From Streptomyces sp. CC228A (GTDB lineage Bacteria; Actinomycetota; Actinomycetes; Streptomycetales; Streptomycetaceae): a DNA stretch of 64,000 bases. Positions 42,682 to 50,619 of the stretch are shown here, piece after piece; position 1 is the first letter of the stretch; each line of letters starts with the position of its first letter. Below the pieces are notes generated by a model. It searched no databases and was not told where the DNA came from. It worked only from the letters and a program-made list of their open reading frames with translations. The stretch is taken from positions 141,527 to 205,526 of the forward strand of contig NZ_JAJPUI010000012.1 of NCBI RefSeq assembly GCF_021390935.1, given 5' to 3'. Position numbers and translations under genes: made by a program.

Positions 42682-43080
42682 ATGGGTGTCATCGAGAAGG
42701 TGGCCGTCGTGGCACTGGCGGTCGAGGTCGCCGTGATGGTGCTGGCGCGGGTCGGCACCGAGCGGCGCCACTGGAGCCACTACAAGAAGCGCGGCCCGGT
42801 TCCTGACCGCCGCGACGACATCACGCACGCGTCCGGCGTGCTGTACGGGATCGCCGCGCTCGCGGTGGCCGCGGCGGCCTTCACGGTGCCGCTGGAGTGG
42901 TCCCTGTCCACCGTCGGGACGTTCGCGCTCTTCGGCGTGCTGCTCCCGGCGCTGGCCGCCAACTCGGTCATGGTCCTGGCGACCCGGGGCCGTCCCGACC
43001 GGGCCCCGCGCTGGTCGCAAGGGCTGGCGTACGCGGTGGCCGCGGGCGGCGGGCTGGTCTCGGTCGGCCTCGCCGTCTGA
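42682..43080 (+). CDS. small membrane protein, partner of the secreted protein
   Basis: 132 residues with about four hydrophobic stretches (VVALAVEVAVMVLA, GIAALAVAAAAFTVPL, GTFALFGVLLPALAANSVMV, and a C-terminal one). ATG 42682 has GAGGT 6-7 bases upstream; GTG 42679 is an alternative. The 9-bp gap after the secreted protein suggests an operon, perhaps as immunity or export partner (speculative). Confidence 0.7.
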   Translation: MGVIEKVAVVALAVEVAVMVLARVGTERRHWSHYKKRGPVPDRRDDITHASGVLYGIAALAVAAAAFTVPLEWSLSTVGTFALFGVLLPALAANSVMVLATRGRPDRAPRWSQGLAYAVAAGGGLVSVGLAV

Positions 43081-43111
43081 CGCCCGCACCGGCGACACCA
43101 CCTGTACCTGA

Positions 43112-43140
43112 GGGTCCGGGGCCTGCACGGCCCCGGGCCC
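43112..43140. terminator. terminator hairpin
   Basis: CCGGGGCC (43116-43123), loop tgcac, GGCCCCGG (43129-43136); the stem extends outward through a G-T pair to 12 bp. Follows the 42682-43080 gene. Confidence 0.8.
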
Positions 43141-43207
43141 TCGGGCTTTCCGGGCGGGCCCGGACAGCCCCGGCAGGTGCCTGCCGGGGACTGCTGCGAA
43201 ACCGGTT

Positions 43208-43390
43208 CTATCCGTGGCAGGCGCACGTGCAGGTGATCGCGAACCACGGCTTCTCATCGGGGCCGGGCGGGTCGGAGTCGTACACCTCCATCGGATGGCA
43301 CACCTCGTGCTCGCCTCCCTCGCACTCCTGCGTCCGCCCGGTCCGCCAGGAGTCGGCGATCACCTGCTCCGTCGTGCGCTCTTCGGTCAC
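43208..43390 (-). CDS. tiny Cys-rich hypothetical protein
   Basis: 60 residues, VTEERTTEQVIADSWRTGRT then CEGGEHEVCHPMEVYD and ending WFAITCTCACHG. The CTCACH tail plus the upstream Cys/His suggests metal binding. GTG 43388-43390 overlaps the stop of the preceding gene (GTGA). Last of three coupled small genes. Confidence 0.7.
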   Translation of the reverse strand: MTEERTTEQVIADSWRTGRTQECEGGEHEVCHPMEVYDSDPPGPDEKPWFAITCTCACHG

Positions 43391-43581
43391 CGCGCGCCGC
43401 CCATCAGCTCGGACACGTCCGGCAGCGGCGGGAAGTGCGGCGCGCAGGCGGGGCACGCGTACACGGAGAACCCCGGGCCGCTGGCCTGGTGCACCTCGGA
43501 CACCACCACCGGCTCCTCCGTGACCCGCTCGCACCGCACGCACAGACGGACGGGCCGCCGCCCGCGCTGCGGCCCGCTCAC
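43387..43581 (-). CDS. tiny zinc-ribbon-like hypothetical protein
   Basis: 64 residues. CVRCERVTEEPVVVSEVHQA then YACPACAPHFPPLP: two CxxC pairs about 25 residues apart, a zinc-ribbon arrangement. GTG 43579-43581 overlaps the preceding stop. Middle gene of the coupled trio. Confidence 0.7.
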   Translation of the reverse strand: MSGPQRGRRPVRLCVRCERVTEEPVVVSEVHQASGPGFSVYACPACAPHFPPLPDVSELMGGAR

Positions 43582-43814
43582 CAGGCCGCCCCGGCGCCCA
43601 GCCCGCACGGGAAGCCGGGGCGCGGGGCCCACCCCCAGGCGGGGCCGGACCGCGCGCTCCTCCCCTGCCAGGAAGACGCCCCGGCCGCACAGGCCGCCTT
43701 CCCTCGGCCGGAGACATGCCGATCGATGGCATGCGCGGCGACCGGATCCCCTGTGGGGCCGCCTTCCAGCAGGCCGAACAGCCACGCGAGCAGCGCAGCG
43801 ATAGGGTTTCGCAT
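43578..43814 (-). CDS. small membrane-anchored hypothetical protein
   Basis: 78 residues, starting MRNPIAALLAWLFGLLEGGP, a hydrophobic N-terminal helix typical of a family of short streptomycete proteins found beside small GntR regulators. The rest is Gly/Ala/Arg rich. ATG at 43812-43814. Head of the trio and divergent from the GntR gene. Confidence 0.65.
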   Translation of the reverse strand: MRNPIAALLAWLFGLLEGGPTGDPVAAHAIDRHVSGRGKAACAAGASSWQGRSARSGPAWGWAPRPGFPCGLGAGAAW

Positions 43815-43960
43815 GTCCGAAGCTCCGTTCTTCGGTAGCCCCTGGGATTCGGCCCTTGCCCGGCCGCCCGGGGGCGCTTCTGTTTGCGTGCCCACGGTAG
43901 CGCAGTTATCCACGGTTATCTACGGATGCATGGAAACCTGCGGTCACCCACGCTGGCGCC
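43815..43960. promoter_or_regulatory. divergent control region with repeated GTTATC boxes
   Basis: Between the small-gene trio and the GntR gene. Two direct gttatc boxes (43905-43910 and 43915-43920) occur in the locally AT-rich cagttatccacggttatcta, a plausible GntR operator or promoter. Confidence 0.45.
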
Positions 43961-44203
43961 ATGGACCTTGATCGCACCCGCCCTCTGTGGAGGCAGATCT
44001 CAGCGGAGATCATCCGGCGGATCCAGGACGGGACCTACCCGCCCGGCAGTCGCGTGCCTTCCACACTGGAGATCGCCCAGGAGTTCGGTGTGGTGAACGC
44101 GACCGCGGCGAAGGCCATGCGGCACGTGCGGGAACAGGGGTGGACGCGGGGCGAGGTCGGGTTGGGAACGTTCGTCGCCGACCCGCTGCCGCCCAGCGAG
44201 TAA
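43961..44203 (+). CDS. short GntR-family winged-helix regulator
   Basis: 80 residues: only the GntR DNA-binding domain (PLWRQISAEIIRRIQDGTYP, PSTLEIAQEFGVVNATAAKA, EQGWTRGEVGLGTFVADPLP) without an effector domain. It probably represses itself and the divergent trio through the repeats upstream. Such short GntR proteins are common in streptomycete plasmids and integrated elements. ATG at 43961. Confidence 0.88.
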   Translation: MDLDRTRPLWRQISAEIIRRIQDGTYPPGSRVPSTLEIAQEFGVVNATAAKAMRHVREQGWTRGEVGLGTFVADPLPPSE

Positions 44204-44691
44204 TCGCCTCCCCGAAGCACCCGCCGTTGCCGCGCACCCGCCTCCCGTCACCGGCGTACGGCAGTTGGTCGGCGCTGCGGCCGGCCGCCAGGCGTCAGTG
44301 GCCCTCCGGATGTCGGCGCAGGAGGACGTTGCAGTCCGACACCGTGGCCTGACGTGAGGGAAGCTCCATCGTCAAGGCCGTTGGTGACCGGCAGCGCGCA
44401 CCCCACGCCCCGGAGGGGTCGCCTGAGCGGCGGCAGCCCGCGGCGCGGCGCCGTCAGCCGGCGTACCGGCAAGTCCGCCCCCGACGTGGTGCAGGCAGGA
44501 CGTGTCGCCCAAGGCATTCACCGTGCAGGGGGTGTTCGTCCTCGCCAGGCTCTCGCACAAGGAGCCCGCACCCTGATGTACCGGCGGTCGCCGTACGGGC
44601 GTGCGGGGGTGTCGGGGGGTGCGGTCACCCGTGGGGGTGAGTTGTCCTCGGGCGCGTGGGGCGGGAGGGGCGGGGGCGCTATACAGGCGGG
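44204..44691. other. 490-bp gap, no gene called
   Basis: Open frames on both strands lack ribosome binding sites and recognisable content. Probably decayed or regulatory DNA at the edge of the accessory region. Confidence 0.4.
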
Positions 44692-45585
44692 ATGTCTGTA
44701 GGCATCGGCGTATGCGCCACCGACCACACACTTGAGTACCGCGGATACCGGTTCGTCGCCCGTACGACGGACGCGGGGCAGCGCGGCACGGAGCCCGTCG
44801 TCCTGCTCGGCGGGTCCTCGCAGGACCGGTTCTCCTGGCTGCGGTACGAGCGGTGGCTGCTGCCGCACGGCGGCATGGTGACCCTGGACCTGCCCGGATA
44901 CGGCGACGCCGATCCGCTGCCGGTGGAGCACGGCATGGACTTCCTCGGTGAGGCCGTGCGGCACGCCGTCGACGCGCTGGAGCTGCCGCGCGTCAACGTG
45001 TTCGGGGCCTGCTTCGGGGCCTCCATCGCCCTGCGGTTCGCGCAGCGCAACCCGGACCGGGTCGCGCGGCTGATGCTCGGCGGTACCGCCGTGCGCACCT
45101 CGCCCGAGTACGTCGCCTCCGCGCACCGGTGGCGCCGCATGGCGGACGCCGGGCGGCTCGACGCGCTGGCCGAGGACCTCGTCGAGCAGTTCATGGCCCC
45201 GCCGGACCACGGGGTCGTACGGCGGCGGTCGGCCGTGGCGCGGCTGCTGCGGCAGCGGTTCGGCAGCATGACGGAGCGGCAGCTGACCATGGACGTCACG
45301 CACCACGAGCGGCTGCTGACCCACCCGTGGAGCGTGCCCGACCGGTCCGTCACCGCTCCGGTGCTGGTCTTCACCGGCGAGCACGACGTGCTGACGCCGC
45401 CCGCCGCGGGGCGGAGCGTCGCGGCGGAGTTGGGCGCCCGGTTCACCACCATCAAGGAGTCGGACCACCTGGTGCAGCTGGAGCGGGACGCCGAACTGGC
45501 CGACCTGATGGTCCGCTTCTTCACCGACCGGCCGCTCGGCGACCTCCCGTACCTGACGCCCGTCGAGCGCTTCGCGCCCGTGTAG
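44692..45585 (+). CDS. alpha/beta hydrolase with a cysteine nucleophile
   Basis: 297 residues, starting MSVGIGVCATDHTLEYRGYR. The alpha/beta fold is visible: PVVLLGGSSQDRFSW (oxyanion region), MVTLDLPGYGDADPL, nucleophile elbow VNVFGACFGASIALRFAQRN, acid Asp in PVLVFTGEHDVLTP and His in ESDHLVQLE. The elbow reads G-A-C-F-G, so Cys replaces the usual Ser, giving a Cys-Asp-His triad as in dienelactone hydrolases. Substrate unknown. TATACA lies 6 bases before the ATG, so the transcript may be leaderless. Convergent with the dipeptidase gene, only 2 bp apart. Confidence 0.88.
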   Translation: MSVGIGVCATDHTLEYRGYRFVARTTDAGQRGTEPVVLLGGSSQDRFSWLRYERWLLPHGGMVTLDLPGYGDADPLPVEHGMDFLGEAVRHAVDALELPRVNVFGACFGASIALRFAQRNPDRVARLMLGGTAVRTSPEYVASAHRWRRMADAGRLDALAEDLVEQFMAPPDHGVVRRRSAVARLLRQRFGSMTERQLTMDVTHHERLLTHPWSVPDRSVTAPVLVFTGEHDVLTPPAAGRSVAAELGARFTTIKESDHLVQLERDAELADLMVRFFTDRPLGDLPYLTPVERFAPV

Positions 45586-45587
45586 CG

Positions 45588-46805
45588 TCAGCCGTCCAGC
45601 TCCGCCAGGGTCGCCGTGGACGGGCCGCGGCGACCGGCCGCGTCCCGGGCGACCGCTTCCGCGTTGCGCAGCACGCGGACCGCGTTGTGCCAGGTCAGCT
45701 TGGCGATGTCGGCGCGGGACCAGCGGCGTGCCAGGAGTTCCGCGACGAGGTTCGGATAGCCCGCCACGTCGTCCAGCCCGGCCGGGGTGAAGGCCGTGCC
45801 GTCGAAGTCGCCGCCGATGCCGACGTGGTCGACGCCCGCCACCTCGCGCATGTGGTCGAGGTGGTCCGCGACGGTCGCCGCCGTGGCGACCGGCCGGGGG
45901 TTCGCCTCCTCGAACCGCGCGTGCAGGCGCATCGCCTCCGGCGTGGTGTCGAGGTGGTGGAAGCCGTGCGACCGCAGGTTCTCGTCCGCCCGCGCCGTCC
46001 ACTCCACCGCCGCGGGCAGGATGAACTTCGGCACGAACGTGGCCATGGCCACGCCGCCGTTCGCGGGGAGGCGCTCCAGCACGTCGTCCGGGACGTTCCT
46101 CGGGTGGTCGCAGACCGCCCGGGAGGAGGAGTGCGAGAAGACCACCGGCGCCTCGGTGGCGTCCAGGGCGTCGCGCATCGTCGTCGCCGCCACGTGGGAG
46201 AGGTCCACCAGCATGCCGAGGCGGTTCATCTCGCGGACCACCTCGCGGCCGAACGCGGACAGGCCGCCGACCGCCGGGACGTCCGTCGCCGAGTCGGCCC
46301 ACGCGATGTTGTCGTTGTGCGTGAGCGTCATGTAGCGCACGCCCAGCGCGTACAGGGCGCGCAGGGCGGCCATCGACTCGTTGATCGAGTGGCCGCCCTC
46401 GGCGCCCTTCAGGGAGGCGATGCGGCCTTCCGCGCGGGCCCGCTCCATGTCGTCCGCCGTACGGGCGGGCGCCAGCCGGTCCGCGTGGCGCGCCACGAGC
46501 CGGTCGACGCAGTCGATCTGCTCCAGCGTCGCGGTGACCGCCCGGTCGCCCGCGAAGTCGCTGCGGACGTACACCGACCAGAACTGGGCGCCGACGCCGC
46601 CCGCGCGCAGGCGCGCGAGGTCGGTGTGGAGGCGGCCCGTCTGGTCCGCGGCGACGTCCAGCCGGTCGAGGTCGTAGCCGCCCTGGGTGCGCAGCGCCCA
46701 CGGCAGGTCGTTGTGCCCGTCCGCGACCGGGTGCTCGGCAAGCAGCTCACGGGCCTGCGCGAGCAGGTCGCGCGCCTCCTCGGGGCGGTCCGCCGGGGCC
46801 GTCAC
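45588..46805 (-). CDS. membrane (renal-type) dipeptidase, M19 family
   Basis: 405 residues. Binuclear zinc dipeptidase: VADGHNDLPWALRTQGGYDL (His and Asp ligands), SLKGAEGGHSINESMAALRA (bridging Glu), LVDLSHVAATTMRDALDATE and VVFSHSSSRAVCDHPRNVPD (His ligands), and VDHVGIGGDFDGTAFTPAGL. It hydrolyses L-D and L-L dipeptides; a crystal structure of the S. coelicolor orthologue (SCO3058) is known to me. GTG start overlaps the purE stop (GTGA), so it is coupled to purE. Confidence 0.94.
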   Translation of the reverse strand: MTAPADRPEEARDLLAQARELLAEHPVADGHNDLPWALRTQGGYDLDRLDVAADQTGRLHTDLARLRAGGVGAQFWSVYVRSDFAGDRAVTATLEQIDCVDRLVARHADRLAPARTADDMERARAEGRIASLKGAEGGHSINESMAALRALYALGVRYMTLTHNDNIAWADSATDVPAVGGLSAFGREVVREMNRLGMLVDLSHVAATTMRDALDATEAPVVFSHSSSRAVCDHPRNVPDDVLERLPANGGVAMATFVPKFILPAAVEWTARADENLRSHGFHHLDTTPEAMRLHARFEEANPRPVATAATVADHLDHMREVAGVDHVGIGGDFDGTAFTPAGLDDVAGYPNLVAELLARRWSRADIAKLTWHNAVRVLRNAEAVARDAAGRRGPSTATLAELDG

Positions 46806-47335
46806 TGCGCGGAGCCGTACGGCGCCGAGCCCTCGGCCTTCGCCCGCAGGCGCCTGCCCTTCTCCGTGGCCTGGTCGTTGAGGTCCTGCTGGAACTCCTT
46901 CATCCGGTCGAGGAGCTCCGGGTCCTGGGTCGCCAGGATGCGCGCCGCCAGCAGGCCGGCGTTGCGGGCGCCCGCCACGGACACCGTGGCGACGGGGACG
47001 CCCGCCGGCATCTGGACGATAGACAGCAGGGAGTCCATGCCGTCCAGGTACTTCAGCGGCACCGGGACGCCGATGACGGGCAGCGGGGTGACCGAGGCGA
47101 GCATGCCGGGCAGGTGGGCCGCGCCGCCGGCGCCCGCGATGATCGCCTTGAGTCCGCGGTCGGCGGCCTCCTCGCCGTACGCGACCATCTCGCGCGGCAT
47201 GCGGTGCGCGGAGACGACGTCGACCTCGTACGGGATCTCGAACTCGTCGAGCGCCTGGGCCGCGGCCTCCATGACGGGCCAGTCGGAGTCCGAGCCCATG
47301 ACGATGCCGACGAGCGGGGCGGGTGCGTTACTCAA
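46802..47335 (-). CDS. purE: N5-carboxyaminoimidazole ribonucleotide mutase
   Basis: 177 residues. Purine biosynthesis: converts N5-CAIR made by PurK to CAIR. Motifs LVGIVMGSDSDWPVMEAAAQ and VVSAHRMPREMVAYG, then IIAGAGGAAHLPGMLASVTP, are the class I PurE signature. The start appears to be TTG (47333-47335) with GAGGAACG about 9 bases upstream, overlapping the purK stop by 8 bases. An ATG start would remove the conserved first strand. Confidence 0.95.
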   Translation of the reverse strand: MSNAPAPLVGIVMGSDSDWPVMEAAAQALDEFEIPYEVDVVSAHRMPREMVAYGEEAADRGLKAIIAGAGGAAHLPGMLASVTPLPVIGVPVPLKYLDGMDSLLSIVQMPAGVPVATVSVAGARNAGLLAARILATQDPELLDRMKEFQQDLNDQATEKGRRLRAKAEGSAPYGSAQ

Positions 47336-48467
47336 CGATCGTTCCTCGCAGGTAGTCGGCGGCGTGGCGGGCGCGCTCCAGCACGTCGTCCAGGTCGTCG
47401 CCGTAGGTGTTGACGTGGCCCACCTTGCGGCCCGGCTTCACGTCCTTGCCGTACATGTGGATCTTGAGCTTGGGGTCCCGGGCCATGCAGTGCAGGTAGC
47501 CCTGGTACATGTCGGGGTAGTCGCCGCCGAGGACGTTCGCCATGACCGTCCAGGTGGCGCGGGGGCGCGGGTCGCCCAGCGGCAGGTCGAGGACCGCCCG
47601 GACGTGGTTGGCGAACTGCGAGGTGACCGCGCCGTCCTGGGTCCAGTGGCCGGAGTTGTGCGGGCGCATCGCCAGCTCGTTGACGAGGATCCGGCCGTCG
47701 CGGGTCTCGAACAGCTCGACCGCGAGGTGGCCCACCACGCCCAGTTCGCGGGCGATGCGCAGGGCCAGGTCCTGGGCCTCCACGGCGCGGTCCTCGGGCA
47801 GGTCGGGCGCGGGGGCGATCACCGTGTCGCAGACGCCGTCGACCTGCCGCGACTCCACGACCGGGTACGCCACGGCCTGGCCGTGCGGGGAGCGGACGAC
47901 GTTCGCCGCCAGCTCCCGCACGAAGTCGACCTTCTCCTCCGCGAGGACGGGGACGCCCGCGAGGAACGGGGCGGCCGCCTCCTCCTCGGAGCGGACGAAC
48001 CACACGCCCTTGCCGTCGTAGCCGCCGCGGACCGTCTTCAGGATGATCGGGAAGCCGCCCGCCTCCCGGGCGAACGCGGCCGCGTCGGCCGGGTCCGCGA
48101 CGATGCGGTGGCGCGGGCTGGGCGCGCCGATCGCGTCGAGCCTCGCCCGCATCACGCCCTTGTCCTGGGCGTGCACCAACGCGTCGGGCCCCGGGCGGAC
48201 GGGGATGCCGTCCGCTTCCAGGGCCCTGAGGTGCTCGGTGGGCACATGCTCGTGATCGAACGTGATCACGTCGCACCCGCGCGCGAAGTCACGCAGCGTG
48301 TCCAGGTCGCGGTAGTCGCCGATGACGACGTCGCTCACGACCTGGGCCGCGGAATCCTGGGGAGTGTCACTGAGGAGCTTGAATCTGATGCCGAGGGGGA
48401 TACCCGCCTCGTGGGTCATACGGGCGAGCTGACCGCCGCCGACCATGCCGACTACCGGGAACGTCAC
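47328..48467 (-). CDS. purK: N5-carboxyaminoimidazole ribonucleotide synthase
   Basis: 379 residues. ATP-grasp ligase carboxylating AIR with bicarbonate to N5-CAIR. N-terminal VVGMVGGGQLARMTHEAGIP; then CDVITFDHEHVPTEHLRALE, ATP-grasp FPIILKTVRGGYDGKGVWFV, and NELAMRPHNSGHWTQDGAVT near the metal site. GTG start at 48465-48467. First gene of purK-purE-dipeptidase, all overlapping and coupled. Confidence 0.95.
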   Translation of the reverse strand: MTFPVVGMVGGGQLARMTHEAGIPLGIRFKLLSDTPQDSAAQVVSDVVIGDYRDLDTLRDFARGCDVITFDHEHVPTEHLRALEADGIPVRPGPDALVHAQDKGVMRARLDAIGAPSPRHRIVADPADAAAFAREAGGFPIILKTVRGGYDGKGVWFVRSEEEAAAPFLAGVPVLAEEKVDFVRELAANVVRSPHGQAVAYPVVESRQVDGVCDTVIAPAPDLPEDRAVEAQDLALRIARELGVVGHLAVELFETRDGRILVNELAMRPHNSGHWTQDGAVTSQFANHVRAVLDLPLGDPRPRATWTVMANVLGGDYPDMYQGYLHCMARDPKLKIHMYGKDVKPGRKVGHVNTYGDDLDDVLERARHAADYLRGTIVE

Positions 48468-48579
48468 CCTTCCAGGGTATCGGGCGCCCGAGCCGGCCCC
48501 GTCAGGTGCTCCTCCTCGTGCCCGCCGGGGGTTTCCCGGGCGTTCGCCCTTACCCGCGCGTCACCCGGGTGGTGGTGGT

Positions 48580-48585
48580 TAGCAT
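48580..48585 (+). promoter_or_regulatory. -10 hexamer upstream of the GtrA gene
   Basis: TAGCAT fits TANNNT; the start of transcription would be near 48592, about 35 bases before the ATG. The -35 is not clear. Confidence 0.4.
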
Positions 48586-48628
48586 GACGGAGTTGACGCA
48601 TTCGACCGGACGGGGCTGAAAGATCACG

Positions 48629-49153
48629 ATGAGTGAGCGCGGCGTGCTGCGGGCGCGGCTTGACCGGCTACTCCGGGAGGTCGCGAAGTTCGGTCTGGTC
48701 GGCGGCGTGGGGCTGCTGGTCAACATGGCGGTGTTCAACCTGGTCCGGCACGTGACGGAGATCCCCGTCGTACGGGCCAGCCTGCTCGCGACCGTGGTCG
48801 CCATCGCCTGCAATTACGTGGGGTTCCGCTACTTCACGTACCGCGACCGTGACAAGACGCGGCGGACCCGCGAGATGACGCTGTTCCTGGTGTTCAGCGT
48901 GGTGGGCCTGGTCATCGAGAACGGGGTGCTCTACACCGCCACGTACGGGTTCGGCTGGGACAGCCCGCTGCAGAACAACGTCTTCAAGTTCTCCGGGATC
49001 GCCGTGGCGACGCTCTTCCGCTTCTGGTCGTACCGGACGTGGGTCTTCCGCGCGCTGCCCGCGGTGGCGGCGCCCGCGGCCGCGGGCGTGGTGCCGGACC
49101 GGCACGCGGTGGAGGACCCGGCGCCCGCGGCGGCGGGGCACAGCCGCCGGTAG
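48629..49153 (+). CDS. GtrA family membrane protein
   Basis: 174 residues with four membrane helices: FGLVGGVGLLVNMAVFNLV, ASLLATVVAIACNYVGFRYF, LFLVFSVVGLVIENGVLYTA and FSGIAVATLFRFWSYRTWVF. GtrA proteins are thought to flip polyprenyl-phosphate sugars or interact with polyprenyl sugar transferases in O-antigen or wall-polysaccharide modification. The C-terminus is Ala/Pro rich. ATG 48629 with a weak ribosome binding site. Divergent from purK. Confidence 0.88.
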   Translation: MSERGVLRARLDRLLREVAKFGLVGGVGLLVNMAVFNLVRHVTEIPVVRASLLATVVAIACNYVGFRYFTYRDRDKTRRTREMTLFLVFSVVGLVIENGVLYTATYGFGWDSPLQNNVFKFSGIAVATLFRFWSYRTWVFRALPAVAAPAAAGVVPDRHAVEDPAPAAAGHSRR

Positions 49154-49210
49154 GCGCACGGCGGGCGGCGGGGCGTGGGGCGTGGGGCGTGGTGTCCGGC
49201 TCGCCTGCGG

Positions 49211-49270
49211 TTCGCCCGTCCCGGCTGCGGTTCGCCCGTCCCGGCTGCGGTTCGCCCGTCCCGGCTGCGG
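49211..49270. repeat. 3 x 20-bp tandem repeat
   Basis: Perfect copies of ttcgcccgtcccggctgcgg at 49211-49230, 49231-49250 and 49251-49270, between the GtrA gene and the convergent sensor-kinase gene. Confidence 0.95.
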
Positions 49271-49338
49271 GCGGGGCGCCCCTCGGGCGGTACCGCCGCC
49301 TGGCCTCCCCGTGCGGGGCCGGGTGCGGGGCGGGCAGG

Positions 49339-50610
49339 TCAGCGGATGGGGCGGGCCGCGGGGGCGGGGTCGGGGCTGCCGACCTCGCGGCTGAGGAACA
49401 GGGCGAAGACCGCGGGTTTCAGCTGGACCAGCTCCAGGCGGCCGCCGTCGGCCTCCGCGAGGTCGCGGGCCACGGCCAGGCCGATGCCCGTCGAGTTGCG
49501 GCCGCTGATGGCCCGCTCGAAGATCCTGGCGCCCAGGTCTGCCGGGACGCCCGGGCCCTCGTCGGAGACCTCCACCACGGCCTGGTTGCCGGTGACGCGG
49601 GTGCGCAGGGCGACGGTGCCGCCGCCGTGCATGAGGGAGTTCTCGATCAGCGCGGCCAGCACCTGGGCGACCGCGCCCGGCGTGCCGACGGCCCGCATGC
49701 CGGTCTTCCCCGACCGTACGAGCGCCCGGCCCGCGCTGCGGTAGGCGGGCCGCCACTCGTCGATCTGCTGCTTGACGACCTCGTCGACGTCGAAGGCGAC
49801 GGCCGAGCCCGTACGGGGGTCGCGGGAGTTCGTCAGCAGCCGCTGGACGACGTCGGTGAGCCGCTCCACCTGGGCGAGGGCGGCGTGCGCCTCCTCCTGG
49901 ACCGTCTCGGGATCGTCGGTGGCCGCGATCTCCTCCAGCCGCATGGACAGGGCGGTCAGCGGCGTGCGGAGCTGGTGGGAGGCGTCGGCGGCGAGCCGCC
50001 GCTCCGCGGTGAGCATCCGCCCGATGCGCTCCGCGGACGCGTCCAGCACGTCCGCGACCCGGTCCAGCTCGGGCACGCCGTACCGCTTGTGGCGGGGCCT
50101 GGGGTCGCCGGACCCGAGCCGTTCCGCGGTCTCCGCGAGGTCGGTGAGCGGGGAGGCGAGCCGGTTGCCCTGCCGTACGGCGAGGACGACGGCGGTGACG
50201 ACGGCGAGCAGCGCGACGGCGCCGATGATCAGCAGGGTGCGGCCCACCTCCCGCAGGACGCCGGACCGGGACTCCTCCACGGTGACCTTCTCGCCGTGCT
50301 CCCCTACGGCGGTGCCGCGGATGACGCTGCCGTCGGGGCGGGCGCCCACCTCGATGACCGGCCGGCCGGGGATCTCGATCCGGGCGTACCGCTCGGCGCC
50401 GCTCTGGTCGGCCAGGATGTCCGGGTTGACGGGCTCGCCGCCGATCAGCCTGCTGTCGACGATGCTGGCGAGGCGTACGGCCTCGGAATCGACGCTCTCC
50501 TGGGCGCTGCTGCTGATGGTGCGGGTCTCCACGATGACGAGGGACACGCCGAAGAGGGCGATGACCACCATCACCACGGCGAGGGTGGAGTTGATGAGCC
50601 GACGGCGCAC
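49339..50610 (-). CDS. two-component sensor histidine kinase
   Basis: 423 residues. Two membrane helices (about 8-28 LAVVMVVIALFGVSLVIVE and 125-147 LLIIGAVALLAVVTAVVLAV) bracket an extracytoplasmic sensor of about 95 residues; a HAMP segment follows, then HisKA with the phosphoacceptor His in ASHQLRTPLTALSMRLEEI, N box LIENSLMHGGG, G1 VSDEGPGVP and G2 STGIGLAVARDLAEADGG. Signal unknown. GTG at 50608-50610, 9 bp after the response-regulator stop, so the pair is one operon. Confidence 0.93.
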   Translation of the reverse strand: MRRRLINSTLAVVMVVIALFGVSLVIVETRTISSSAQESVDSEAVRLASIVDSRLIGGEPVNPDILADQSGAERYARIEIPGRPVIEVGARPDGSVIRGTAVGEHGEKVTVEESRSGVLREVGRTLLIIGAVALLAVVTAVVLAVRQGNRLASPLTDLAETAERLGSGDPRPRHKRYGVPELDRVADVLDASAERIGRMLTAERRLAADASHQLRTPLTALSMRLEEIAATDDPETVQEEAHAALAQVERLTDVVQRLLTNSRDPRTGSAVAFDVDEVVKQQIDEWRPAYRSAGRALVRSGKTGMRAVGTPGAVAQVLAALIENSLMHGGGTVALRTRVTGNQAVVEVSDEGPGVPADLGARIFERAISGRNSTGIGLAVARDLAEADGGRLELVQLKPAVFALFLSREVGSPDPAPAARPIR

Positions 50611-50619
50611 GGCGGGGCT

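Noticed and set aside
44354..44701. 115-codon plus ORF before the alpha/beta hydrolase
   Set aside because: No ribosome binding site, overlaps the hydrolase start, and its composition is that of random GC-rich DNA.
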